From JAHEFT01 sp963766195 (GTDB lineage Bacteria; Pseudomonadota; Gammaproteobacteria; Xanthomonadales; SZUA-36): a stretch of 64,000 bases of DNA. Position numbers and translations under genes: made by a program. The DNA lies in assembly GCA_963766195.1 (NCBI GenBank), contig CAVXYY010000005.1:1-64000 (forward strand). The letters are read 5' to 3'. This document shows, piece by piece, positions 28,217 to 36,466 of the stretch. The notes under the pieces are model-generated. The model searched no databases. It was not told the origin of the DNA and worked only from the letters and a program-made list of their open reading frames with translations. Every line of letters starts with the position of its first letter. Position 1 is the first letter of the stretch.

Positions 28217-28260
28217 GAGCGGCCCATGGCCGCGATGTCGCGACCATGGGTCGCTCCTAC
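28213..28260. repeat. REP palindrome supplying stop codons to two convergent genes
   Basis: A 48-base near-perfect palindrome begins GTAGGAGCGGCCCATGGCC and ends CATGGGTCGCTCCTAC. The TAG at each end is the stop codon of the converging methyltransferase (28214-28216) and leuCD (28257-28259) frames. As RNA it can form a long hairpin on either strand and may protect or end both transcripts. Confidence 0.85.
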
Positions 28261-30254
28261 ATCTGCTTTTGTTCGTAGACGTTGATTTCCTGCTCGTTTT
28301 CCAGCAGGAATTCGAGCTGGTCGATCCCCCGGGCCAGGCAATAGGCTGAGAATGGATCGATTGGAAAGTTGAACTCTCCGTAGCCATGTACGATCAGCGT
28401 GCTGTTTAAAACGTCAATCCGTACCGGGTGGTCCGGGTTGGCATGCAAAAATTCGATGACATGTGCTTCGACCGTCACCGGAAGCAGGCCATTCTTCAGC
28501 GAGTTGCTGTGGAAAATGTCCGCGAACTGGCTGCTGATGATAGCCCTGAAACCGAAATCCAGCAGTGCCCAGGGAGCATGTTCCCGGGATGACCCGCAAC
28601 CGAAGTTGCAGCCTGCGACCAGCACCAGGTGTTTTTCGGCGTCGTGTCCCCGCAAGGGATGATCGGGAAGTTCGTCGCCGGCTTCGTTGAATCGCCAACT
28701 GTGAAAACAGAATTGACCCAGGCCTTCGCGCTCCGTCGTGGTCAGAAAATGAGCGGGAATGATCTGGTCGGTGTCGATGTGGTCCACCGGCAGGTTGAAC
28801 GTGATGGAATCGAAAATGCCTGAATGGCTCATGCCTCTGTACTCCATTAATTCGCAGGGATTGGTGACCCTGCCGGTAATCGCGCTGGCTGCGGCGGTCA
28901 ACGGGCTGGCCAGGATGGTGCGCACGCCGCGGCCCTGGCGGCCTTTGAAATTCCGGTTGCTGGTGCTGACCACGAGGTCGCCCGGGCTGGCGGAATCGCC
29001 GTTCATCGCCAGGCACATGGAGCAGCCCGGTTCGCGCCACTCGGCGCCGGCCTCGATGAATATCCGGTCCAGGCCCTCTGCTTCAGCCTCTCGCCGGGTC
29101 GCTTCCGATCCCGGCACAACCAGGACACGAGTGCCCGGGGCTATTTTTCGGTCTTTCATCAATGATGCCGCTTCACGTAAATCCGTAATGCGGGAATTGG
29201 TGCAACTGCCGATAAAAACAACGTTCACCGGCTCACCGGCAAGCGCCGCGCCGCCCTCCAGTTGCATGTAATCAAGAGCCTCCCGGTTGGCGCTGCTGTC
29301 TGCCATGGGGATGGTGCCGTTGATGGCGATGACCATGCCGGGATTGATCCCCCATGTAATGCTGGGTTCAATTTTCGATGCGTCAATTTCAACCAGGCGA
29401 TCGTATGCAGCGCCCTGATCGGTTTTCAGCGTCTTCCAGTCAGCGACTGCAGCTTCCCATTGCTCGCCGGTCGGCGCCATTTGCCGTCCCTTGAGGTATT
29501 CAAAGGTCGTTTCATCAGGCGCCACCATTCCGGCCCGCGCTCCGCATTCAATGGACATGTTGCACATCGTCATCCGGCTTTCCATGTTCATGGCCTGAAC
29601 CGTTGAGCCGAAATATTCGATCACCGAACCGGTGCCGCCGTCGACGCCGATGGTGCCGATGACATGGAGGATGACGTCTTTGGCCGAGACACCTTTTTTC
29701 AGGTTCCCTTCAATGCGTATGCCCAGCGTTTTCGGCTTGTTTTGCAGCAGGCACTGGGTGGCCAGCACGTGGCCCACCTCGGTCGTGCCGATGCCGAAAG
29801 CCAGCGCGCCAAAAGCGCCGTGCGTGGCCGTGTGGCTGTCGCCGCACACAATCGTCATGCCGGGCTGGGTTGCACCCATTTCAGGGCCCATCACGTGGAC
29901 GATACCCCGGTTCGGGCTGTCCCAGCCGTGCAGGAAAATGCCTTGCTCCGCGCAATTCGTGTGCAGGATATCGACCTGTGCCTTGCCCTCGGGCGTATGG
30001 TAGTGACGCACGCCGTTCGCATCCGGAGGCGTTGTCGGGGTCGAGTGATCAATGGTGGCCAGGCAGCGATCCGGCCGGCGCACCTTCAGCCCCCGGCGTT
30101 TCAACTCGTCAAAGGCCTGGGGTGAGGTCACTTCGTGCAGCAACTGGAGATCGATATACAGGATGGCCGGTGTTTCCGCGGTTTCTTTGCTGACCAGGTG
30201 GCGCTGCCAGATCTTTTCAAAAAGCGTCGATGCGGGCTGCAGGGTTTCTGACAT
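28257..30254 (-). CDS. leuCD: Isopropylmalate isomerase, large and small subunits in one frame
   Basis: The enzyme interconverts 2- and 3-isopropylmalate through dehydration and rehydration. Residues 1-465 are LeuC (aconitase superfamily): CGDSHTATHGAFGALAFGIGTTEV, GSCTNSR (Cys351), and EPGCSMCLAMNGD (Cys411, Cys414), the three ligands of the 4Fe-4S cluster. From Met475 on, SGIFDSITFNLPVDHIDTDQIIPAHFL, FGCGSSREHAPWALLDFGFRAIISSQFADIFHSNSLKNGLLPV are LeuD. Normally these are separate genes. Here no stop separates them, but one frame over there is a TAA followed by GGAG and the Met475 codon, the usual two-gene layout; a real fusion and a consensus error are both possible. leuA lies 21 bases upstream. 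Confidence 0.92.
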   Translation of the reverse strand: MSETLQPASTLFEKIWQRHLVSKETAETPAILYIDLQLLHEVTSPQAFDELKRRGLKVRRPDRCLATIDHSTPTTPPDANGVRHYHTPEGKAQVDILHTNCAEQGIFLHGWDSPNRGIVHVMGPEMGATQPGMTIVCGDSHTATHGAFGALAFGIGTTEVGHVLATQCLLQNKPKTLGIRIEGNLKKGVSAKDVILHVIGTIGVDGGTGSVIEYFGSTVQAMNMESRMTMCNMSIECGARAGMVAPDETTFEYLKGRQMAPTGEQWEAAVADWKTLKTDQGAAYDRLVEIDASKIEPSITWGINPGMVIAINGTIPMADSSANREALDYMQLEGGAALAGEPVNVVFIGSCTNSRITDLREAASLMKDRKIAPGTRVLVVPGSEATRREAEAEGLDRIFIEAGAEWREPGCSMCLAMNGDSASPGDLVVSTSNRNFKGRQGRGVRTILASPLTAAASAITGRVTNPCELMEYRGMSHSGIFDSITFNLPVDHIDTDQIIPAHFLTTTEREGLGQFCFHSWRFNEAGDELPDHPLRGHDAEKHLVLVAGCNFGCGSSREHAPWALLDFGFRAIISSQFADIFHSNSLKNGLLPVTVEAHVIEFLHANPDHPVRIDVLNSTLIVHGYGEFNFPIDPFSAYCLARGIDQLEFLLENEQEINVYEQKQM

Positions 30255-30275
30255 TCGATGTTCTCCTGGTTTGGG

Positions 30276-31829
30276 TCAGACAGCAGCCGCGATCCGGGAT
30301 GCCGAGATCGCCTTGCCCTGGTGCTGGTGGTGCCGGTTCATGATGTTGACCATGGCCTGGGCCGAGGCTTCCACGATATCGGTGGAAATCCCGGTGCCCT
30401 GGTAGCGGCAGGCGCCAATGGTGGCGCGGACCGTCGCCCGTCCCTGGGCATCGCTGCCGCTGGAAACGGCGTTAACCTGGAATTCTTCCATGCTCAGCTC
30501 TTCATCCAGGATGGTCCTGATGGCGTTCACGATGGCGTTTACCGGCCCGTCTCCGCGGCCCGTGTGGATGCGCGGCGCCTGGCCGTCGAACCGCAGCTTC
30601 AGGCTGGCTTCGGCGGAGTACTCTGCGTCGTCGACCTCGGTGTGGATGGAAATGGCGTCCAGGTGCCATGGGCCGCTTTGCTCCGTCCCCAGCACCAGGG
30701 CTTCGATGTCTTCGTCGTAGACGCTTTTCTTGCGGTCCGCCAATGATTTGAACTTGACGAAAAGCTCTTCGAGCTGTTCCTTGCTGACGGAGAAACCCAG
30801 CGTTTTCAAGCGGTCACTGAAGGCGTGACGGCCGCTGTGCTTGCCCAGAACCAGGCTGTTCTCGGGGACGCCCACTGATTCCGGCTTCATGATTTCGTAG
30901 GTTTCCGCGTGTTTCAATACGCCGTCCTGGTGGATGCCGGCTTCATGCGCAAACGCGTTGCGCCCGACAATCGCTTTGTTGGGTTGCACGCGTGAACCGG
31001 TGACAGCCGTGACCACGCGGCTGGCGGGATAGAGCTTGGTCGTATCGATGCCGGTTTCCACCTGGTAGCGGTCGTGCCGCGTGCGCAAGGCCATCACGAC
31101 TTCCTCCAGTGAACAGTTACCGGCGCGCTCGCCGATCCCGTTGATGGTGCATTCGACCTGGCGGGCGCCGCCTTCGATCGCCCCCAGGCTGTTGGCCACG
31201 GCCAGCCCGAGATCATTGTGGTTATGACAGCTCAGGACAACGTCCCCGGCGTTTCGCAGGTTGTCGCGCAGGTGCTGGTAAAGTATGCGACTCTCACCGG
31301 GTGTCACATAGCCAACGGTATCCGGAACATTCAATACGGTCGCACCGGCATCCACCGCGGCCTGGAAGTATTCCACCAGGTAGTCGATTTCCGTGCGGCC
31401 GGCGTCTTCCGCGGTAATCTCGATGTCATCGAACCACTTCTGGCCGAAGGCCACCGCGGCGGTCATCTCGTCGATGATTTGCTGCTTGCTCATCTTCAGC
31501 TTGAATTCGCGGTGAATCGGGCTGGTCGCGATGAACACGTGCAGCCGTTTTTTCTTCGCGGTATCCAGGGATCGCGCAACCGCTTCGATATCCCCGTGGC
31601 GGGTTCGGGACAATCCGCAGATGGTCGCATCAAGGCCAAGAGCGCCTACCGACTTCACCGACTCGAAATCGCCGTCACTGGCGGCAGGGAAGCCGGCTTC
31701 GATCACGTCTACACGTAATTCGTCGAGGATCCTGGCGACCTGGAGCTTCTCCGCAACGTTCATGGAACAGCCGGGGGATTGTTCCCCGTCGCGCAATGTC
31801 GTATCGAAAATGTGTACGTAGTCAGCCAT
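30276..31829 (-). CDS. leuA: 2-isopropylmalate synthase
   Basis: The enzyme condenses acetyl-CoA with 3-methyl-2-oxobutanoate, the committed step to leucine. Its 517 residues match the long LeuA type. Motifs: IFDTTLRDGEQSPGCSM, DVIEAGFPAAS, NVPDTVGYVTPGE, SCHNHNDLGLAVANSLGAIEGGARQVECTINGIGERAGN, and AFAHEAGIHQDGVLKH; the C-terminal domain (residues about 390-510) is the LeuA regulatory dimer domain where leucine binds as feedback inhibitor. It lies between ilvD (29 bases upstream) and leuCD. Confidence 0.97.
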   Translation of the reverse strand: MADYVHIFDTTLRDGEQSPGCSMNVAEKLQVARILDELRVDVIEAGFPAASDGDFESVKSVGALGLDATICGLSRTRHGDIEAVARSLDTAKKKRLHVFIATSPIHREFKLKMSKQQIIDEMTAAVAFGQKWFDDIEITAEDAGRTEIDYLVEYFQAAVDAGATVLNVPDTVGYVTPGESRILYQHLRDNLRNAGDVVLSCHNHNDLGLAVANSLGAIEGGARQVECTINGIGERAGNCSLEEVVMALRTRHDRYQVETGIDTTKLYPASRVVTAVTGSRVQPNKAIVGRNAFAHEAGIHQDGVLKHAETYEIMKPESVGVPENSLVLGKHSGRHAFSDRLKTLGFSVSKEQLEELFVKFKSLADRKKSVYDEDIEALVLGTEQSGPWHLDAISIHTEVDDAEYSAEASLKLRFDGQAPRIHTGRGDGPVNAIVNAIRTILDEELSMEEFQVNAVSSGSDAQGRATVRATIGACRYQGTGISTDIVEASAQAMVNIMNRHHQHQGKAISASRIAAAV

Positions 31830-31858
31830 GGCCGGCTCTCCTTTGAAATAAGTCCTGT

Positions 31859-33538
31859 TTACTTGTCGCTTGCCGCTTGCGGGCTCAAGTCGGGAAAAGA
31901 GGTGACGGCGCCTTTGGAGGCGGATGACACCAGGTACGCATATTTCGCCAGCGCGCCGGAAGCGTAGGCCGGTTTTCTCGGTCGCCAGCCTGAACGGCGG
32001 GATTCGAGGTCGGCATCGGTCTCCAGCACCCGCCGGTCGACATCGATGGTGATCATATCGCCATCGCGCAGCAGCCCGATCGGGCCGCCGTGCGCCGCCT
32101 CCGGCGCGATGTGTCCGACCACGAAGCCGAAACTGGCGCCACTGAAACGGCCATCGGTCATCAGGGCAACCGAGTCATCCAGACCCTGGCCTGCCAGCGC
32201 CGCGGTCACAGCCAGCATTTCCCGCATGCCGGGGCCACCGCTGGGGCCTTCATTGCGGATCACGATAACGTCGCCGGAATGGATTTCGCGATTCTGGACT
32301 GCTTTGAAGCTGGCCTCCTCATTTTCGAATACGCGGGCCGGACCGGTGAATGAAAATTCGCCGTGCCCGGCGAGCTTGGCGACACAACCCTCGGGCGCCA
32401 GGTTGCCATACAGGATGCCAAAACCACCGCGGGCGGCGAGCGCCTGGTCGAAATCGAGAATCACCTTCTGTCCGGGTTTTTCATGGATGACGGCGCATTC
32501 TTCGAACAGGCTCTTTCCGGTAACGGTCGGCGTATCGCTGACCAGGCCAGCCTGCTGCAGCTTCTGGATCACCAGCGGCGTGCCGCCGGCTTCGAACATG
32601 TCGGGCGCCATGAACCGGCCGGCCGGTTTCAGATCGCCGATGATCGGGGTACGCCGCGAAATTTCATCAAATTCGTCGATATCGAAGTTCACACCGGCTT
32701 CACGGGCGATGGCCAGCAGGTGCAGAACGGAATTGGTCGAGCCCGCGGTCGCGGTGGTCACGGTGGCGGCATTTCTCAGGGATTCGATGGAAATCATGTC
32801 GCGAGCGCTCAAGCCTTCCCGGACCATCTCCACGACGCGCGTGCCGCAGTCAAAAACGGCTTTGGCCTTATCCGGATGCACTGCCGGGATGTCATTGACG
32901 CCCATCGGCGACAAGCCCAGCGTCGTCAATGCCAGGGCCATGGTATTGGCTGTGAACTGCCCTCCGCAGGCGCCGGCGCCCGGACAGGCGTCTTTTTCGA
33001 CTTCGATCAGTTCGGCCTCGTCGATCTTGCCGGCCGCGTGCGCGCCCACGGCTTCAAACACGTCCTGGATGGTGATCGGAATACCCTTGTGGGTGCCCGG
33101 CATGATGGAACCGCCGTAGATCACCAGGCCTGGAATATCGAGCCGCGCCAGGGCCATGGCGCCAGCCGGTATGGTCTTGTCGCAGCCAACCAGCACGACC
33201 ACGCCATCCAGGCAATGGCCGCGGGTGACCAGTTCAATGGAGTCGGCCACCAGCTCGCGGGACATCAGGGAGCATTTCATGCCTTCCGACCCCATCGAGA
33301 TGCCGTCCGTCACGACGATGCTGCCGAATTCGACCGGCGTACCGCCCGCGGCACGGATTCCGGCCTTCACGTGCTCAGCCAGGTCGCGCAGGTGGATATT
33401 GCAGGGTGTGACGTCCGACCAGGTGTTCACGACCGCGATCATCGGCTGGTTGATTTGTTGATCGTTCAGGCCGGTCGCCCGCAGCATGGCTCGTGCAGGT
33501 GCCCGGTCCGGTCCTTTCTTGATTTGGTCGCTTCGCAT
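31859..33538 (-). CDS. ilvD: Dihydroxy-acid dehydratase
   Basis: Five hundred and fifty-nine residues. The enzyme dehydrates 2,3-dihydroxy-isovalerate and -methylvalerate, the shared step to valine, leucine and isoleucine. The iron-sulfur ligands are visible in LVGCDKTIPAGAMALARLD and KDACPGAGACGGQFTANTMA, with TATAGSTNSVLHLLAIA, APEGCVAKLAG, IRNEGPSGGPGMREML and TDGRFSGASFGFVVGHIAPEA. The length and the CPGAGACGG motif fit the shorter, cyanobacterial/plant-like class. It is the first gene of the ilvD-leuA-leuCD operon and is preceded by an apparent attenuator. Confidence 0.97.
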   Translation of the reverse strand: MRSDQIKKGPDRAPARAMLRATGLNDQQINQPMIAVVNTWSDVTPCNIHLRDLAEHVKAGIRAAGGTPVEFGSIVVTDGISMGSEGMKCSLMSRELVADSIELVTRGHCLDGVVVLVGCDKTIPAGAMALARLDIPGLVIYGGSIMPGTHKGIPITIQDVFEAVGAHAAGKIDEAELIEVEKDACPGAGACGGQFTANTMALALTTLGLSPMGVNDIPAVHPDKAKAVFDCGTRVVEMVREGLSARDMISIESLRNAATVTTATAGSTNSVLHLLAIAREAGVNFDIDEFDEISRRTPIIGDLKPAGRFMAPDMFEAGGTPLVIQKLQQAGLVSDTPTVTGKSLFEECAVIHEKPGQKVILDFDQALAARGGFGILYGNLAPEGCVAKLAGHGEFSFTGPARVFENEEASFKAVQNREIHSGDVIVIRNEGPSGGPGMREMLAVTAALAGQGLDDSVALMTDGRFSGASFGFVVGHIAPEAAHGGPIGLLRDGDMITIDVDRRVLETDADLESRRSGWRPRKPAYASGALAKYAYLVSSASKGAVTSFPDLSPQAASDK

Positions 33539-33566
33539 GATAAATTTTCCCAGTCGTCATCCTGAT

Positions 33567-33597
33567 AAAAAAAAACCCGCAATTCTCGTTGCGGGTT
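33567..33597 (-). terminator. Attenuator-type terminator between leader peptide and ilvD
   Basis: On the minus strand AACCCGCAA and TTGCGGGTT flank a CGAGAA loop and are followed by a run of at least eight T. It ends about 30 bases before the ilvD start and follows the stop of a Leu/Ile/Val-rich short frame, the classical layout of amino-acid attenuation. Confidence 0.82.
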
Positions 33598-33621
33598 TCC
33601 TTGGCTGTTTGGTCTTGACCT

Positions 33622-33768
33622 CTAGCCTGAACCCGCTCCGCTAACAAGAAGAAGGAGCGCAATGCCGGAACCCAGCAGCAGGCCCAGGGACAGGTTCAGA
33701 ATGCGCAATGACAGACCACCTTCAGTCCGGTGTGCCGCTTCGGCCCTGTCAATAGCGCGTGAATACAT
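33622..33768 (-). CDS. Putative branched-chain amino acid leader peptide
   Basis: A 48-residue frame starting MYSRAIDRAEAAHR has a C-terminal half crowded with regulated residues: LRILNLSLGLLLGSGIALLLLVSG. Ten leucines, two isoleucines and a valine occur within 29 residues just before the stop, 25-45 bases upstream of the terminator hairpin. By analogy with ilvL, ribosome stalling on these codons would favour read-through into ilvD-leuA-leuCD when branched-chain aminoacyl-tRNAs are scarce. The start is uncertain and a small hydrophobic membrane protein is the alternative; I could not verify an antiterminator fold. Confidence 0.6.
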   Translation of the reverse strand: MYSRAIDRAEAAHRTEGGLSLRILNLSLGLLLGSGIALLLLVSGAGSG

Positions 33769-33776
33769 GGCCCCGA

Positions 33777-33804
33777 TTAATACATAGGGTATTTTTGAAG
33801 TCAA
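33777..33804 (-). promoter_or_regulatory. Putative sigma-70 promoter of the ilvD leader
   Basis: On the minus strand TTGACT (33799-33804) and TATTAA (33777-33782) are spaced by 16 bases. Transcription would begin just before the leader-peptide ATG at 33768. Confidence 0.45.
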
Positions 33805-33919
33805 CAAATTTTTGGCCCGGCAGTTCGTTTTTTGCGGTTCCTGACTTCAACCAGGGTGGAATTGTCATATCTGCCTGATAAGCTATGACAGCAATCACCT
33901 TCAACCGGACAAATTCAAA

Positions 33920-34345
33920 ATGGCCCTGAACATTCTCTATCTTTGCACCGGTAATTCATGCCGTTCCCAGATGGCCGAGGGCTGGACCCGGACGCTCGGC
34001 GGCAATAAATTCAGCGTCGCATCAGCGGGGATCGAGGCGCATGGCAAGAACCCCCGCGCGATCGAGGTCATGCGCGAGGCCGGCGTCGACATATCCGGAC
34101 AGGAATCGACAATCGTCAGCGACGGGATGCTGAAAAAGGCTGACGTCGTCGTGACCGTTTGCGGCCACGCCGATGAGCTGTGCCCGGTCCTGCCGCCGGG
34201 GGTCAGAAAGGCGCACTGGCCCTTGACCGATCCGGCAAAAGCCAGGGGCAGCGAACCGGAAATCATGGCTGAATTCCGCGCCACGCGGGATGAAGTGAAA
34301 CGGCGTGTTCAAAGCCTGCTGGATTCGTACAAAAACCTTCCCTGA
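33920..34345 (+). CDS. arsC: Arsenate reductase, thioredoxin-linked low-molecular-weight phosphatase type
   Basis: One hundred and forty-one residues. The P-loop is CTGNSCRS (Cys9 to Arg15), and the redox pair is CGHADELC (Cys81, Cys88), as in the S. aureus/B. subtilis ArsC that uses a three-cysteine relay and thioredoxin. The HWPLTDPA loop carries the general acid. It reduces arsenate to arsenite for export. No arsR or intact exporter is adjacent; only an ACR3 remnant is found 7 kb downstream. It is divergent from the ilvD leader. Confidence 0.93.
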   Translation: MALNILYLCTGNSCRSQMAEGWTRTLGGNKFSVASAGIEAHGKNPRAIEVMREAGVDISGQESTIVSDGMLKKADVVVTVCGHADELCPVLPPGVRKAHWPLTDPAKARGSEPEIMAEFRATRDEVKRRVQSLLDSYKNLP

Positions 34346-34448
34346 CGCCGGTCAAAATAGGGTCGCTGGTTGACCCAGAGCAGGTGTTTCCTGACGTTTT
34401 TTCTTTACAATTCAAGGGAAAAAAGAACGATCGGGGAGCTATGGTCCG

Positions 34449-35096
34449 ATGAAGTATTTCACGTTGTTTCTTTTGCTGTTCTGGGTCATTCCGGGAGTGG
34501 CAATCGCACAGGAGCCTGATCAAACCAACCCCGCCAACCGGGAACAGGTTTTCACTCGCGGCGGAGCCGAAGCCTGCCTGCACTGCCACTCCGGTGACCG
34601 GATGCGTGCGGTAAAAAACAGCGCCCATGGCAACATGGAAAACATGTTCACACCGCTCGCAACACAGGGTTGTGAAGCCTGCCATGGCCCCGGCAGCATT
34701 CATGTTTCGCGGGCGCATGGCGGTGCGGGTTTTCCGAAAATGATCGACTTTGGCCGTGGTTCCAATTTTTCACCCCGGGACACACAGATCGAGGCCTGTC
34801 TTGCCTGTCACCAGGAAGAAAAGGGCGGCCGGTCGGTGATCGAGTGGTACAGCAGCTCACACAACCGCAAGAACATCAACTGCTCGACCTGTCATACCGT
34901 TCATGTCGAAATTGACCCGATGCAGGATGCAGACCAGCAGGTCGCAACGTGTAACCGCTGTCATCGCAAGGATCTGGAAAAGCACGAGCATTTCGAGAAA
35001 AGCAATATTGAATTTGATTCCTTGTCCTGCGGAACCTGTCACAACGTGCATGAAGCTTTTGACAGGAAGGCACGGCACGCGGCATTAGACGAATAG
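34449..35096 (+). CDS. Hexaheme periplasmic c-type cytochrome (DmsE/NrfB-like)
   Basis: Two hundred and fifteen residues with a cleavable signal peptide (LLLFWVIPGVAIAQ). Six CXXCH heme sites are seen: CLHCH, CEACH, CLACH, CSTCH, CNRCH and CGTCH, with additional histidines as distal ligands. The sequence style (EACLHCHS, CEACHGPGS.HV, CLACHQ...W..S.H, NINCSTCHTVH) matches DmsE/MtrA-like electron-transfer cytochromes, which usually have ten hemes, so this is a short version. Only ten bases separate it from nqrA, so it is probably the first gene of the nqr operon. Its partner may be the Nqr complex or a terminal reductase elsewhere. Confidence 0.88.
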   Translation: MKYFTLFLLLFWVIPGVAIAQEPDQTNPANREQVFTRGGAEACLHCHSGDRMRAVKNSAHGNMENMFTPLATQGCEACHGPGSIHVSRAHGGAGFPKMIDFGRGSNFSPRDTQIEACLACHQEEKGGRSVIEWYSSSHNRKNINCSTCHTVHVEIDPMQDADQQVATCNRCHRKDLEKHEHFEKSNIEFDSLSCGTCHNVHEAFDRKARHAALDE

Positions 35097-35106
35097 CAAT
35101 ACGGCC

Positions 35107-36466
35107 ATGCGGATTCAGATAAGCCGTGGCCTGGACATCCCGCTTGCCGGTGAGCCGGAGCAATCCGGTTTATCCGGCAGCGCCGGTCACGCAGGTCGCA
35201 CTGTGCGGTCTCGATTACGCCGGTCTGAAGCCCAGGCTCCAGGTGAGCCCGGGTGACAAGGTTGGCCCTCTGCAGGCGCTGTTTATCGATAAACGTGATC
35301 CGGCTGTTCAATACTGCGCTCCAGGCAGGGGCACGGTGGTTGCGATCAACCGGGGTGCCAGGCGGGTGCTGCAAAGCGTGGTGGTCGAACTGGAGGATTC
35401 ATGGAATTGAAGAGACCGCTTTTGAAGCCTTGAGCGAAGAGCAGATTTATCGCTCTGCTGCGTGATGAAATCGTAGAGCGCTTGCTGCAATCCGGTTTGT
35501 GGACTGCGTTCCGGACGCGGCCATTCAGCCAGGTCCCGCATTCCGCAAGTACGCCCCGGGCCATTTTTGTCACCGCCATCGATACCCGGCCACTGGCAGC
35601 GGATCCGATGGTTGCCATCCGCGCCGGGACTGAGGCATTTGCGGCCGGTTTGCACGTCCTGTCCAGACTGACCCGCGGGACCGTAAATTTGTGCACGTCA
35701 CCGGAGTGGGACATCCCCGTTCCGGACATCGACGGTCTGCGTGTCGTGCAGTTTTCCGGCCCACATCCGGCCGGATTGCCGGGTACGCACATTCATTACC
35801 TCTACCCTGTCAGCCTGGAGCGGGTGGTCTGGCATATTGGTTACCAGGACGTCATTGCGATCGGCAAGTTGTTCAGGGCCGGCGTCATTAATTACCAGAC
35901 GGATTATCGCTTTAAGCGGCGCCTCGGTCGGCAAACCGAGGCTGGTGGCGACCCGGCTTGGTGCTTCAATCCGGGATCTGATGCAGGCAGAGATTCCTGA
36001 GCCTGAATCCTGCCGGGTGATTTCAGGTTCAGTGCTGGGTGGCAGAACAGCCAGCAAGGACTTTGCCTACCTTGGCCGCTACCACGACCAGGTTTCGGTG
36101 ATCGAAGAAGGTGGCAGCAGGCGCTTCATGGGCTGGACGGATATTCTGCCCCATCGCTACAGCGCCGCGAGAACCTTCAAGCGAAAGACCGGGCACCGGT
36201 TCAAGTTCGCGCTGCCGACATCACAGAATGGGCGGTTTACCGGCATGGTGCCGATGCGGGCCTGGGAAAAAATCATGCCGCTGGATATCCTGCCTTCCCC
36301 GCTGTTTCGCGCCCTGCTGGTTACCGACACGGATCAGGCGCAGGCCCTGGGCTGCCTCGAACTGGACGAAGAAGACCTTTCGTTGTGCGCTTTTGTCTGC
36401 CCGGCGAAGATTGACTACGGCCTGTTCCTTCGACTGAACCTCAACCAGATTCAAAGAGAAGGATGA
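35107..36466 (+). CDS. nqrA: Na+-translocating NADH:quinone reductase subunit A, four frameshifts
   Basis: NqrA is the peripheral subunit of the sodium-pumping NADH:ubiquinone oxidoreductase. The start MRIQISRGLDIPLAGEP at 35107 is characteristic; later parts read VYPAAPVTQVALCGLDY, VLQSVVVELED, LLQSGLWTAFRTRPFSQVP, FVTAIDTRPLAADP, RVISGSVLGGRTA and KIMPLDILPSPLFRALL. Four single-base frame steps (near 35160, 35405, 35465 and 35925), each moving the frame by +1, break it into pieces. Total length fits the family's 445-450 residues. Its stop overlaps the nqrB start. Confidence 0.9.

Noticed and set aside
33622..33807. A 61-residue membrane protein beginning at 33807
   Set aside because: That start would lie upstream of the apparent promoter; position and codon content fit an attenuation leader starting at 33768 better, although a small membrane protein is not excluded.
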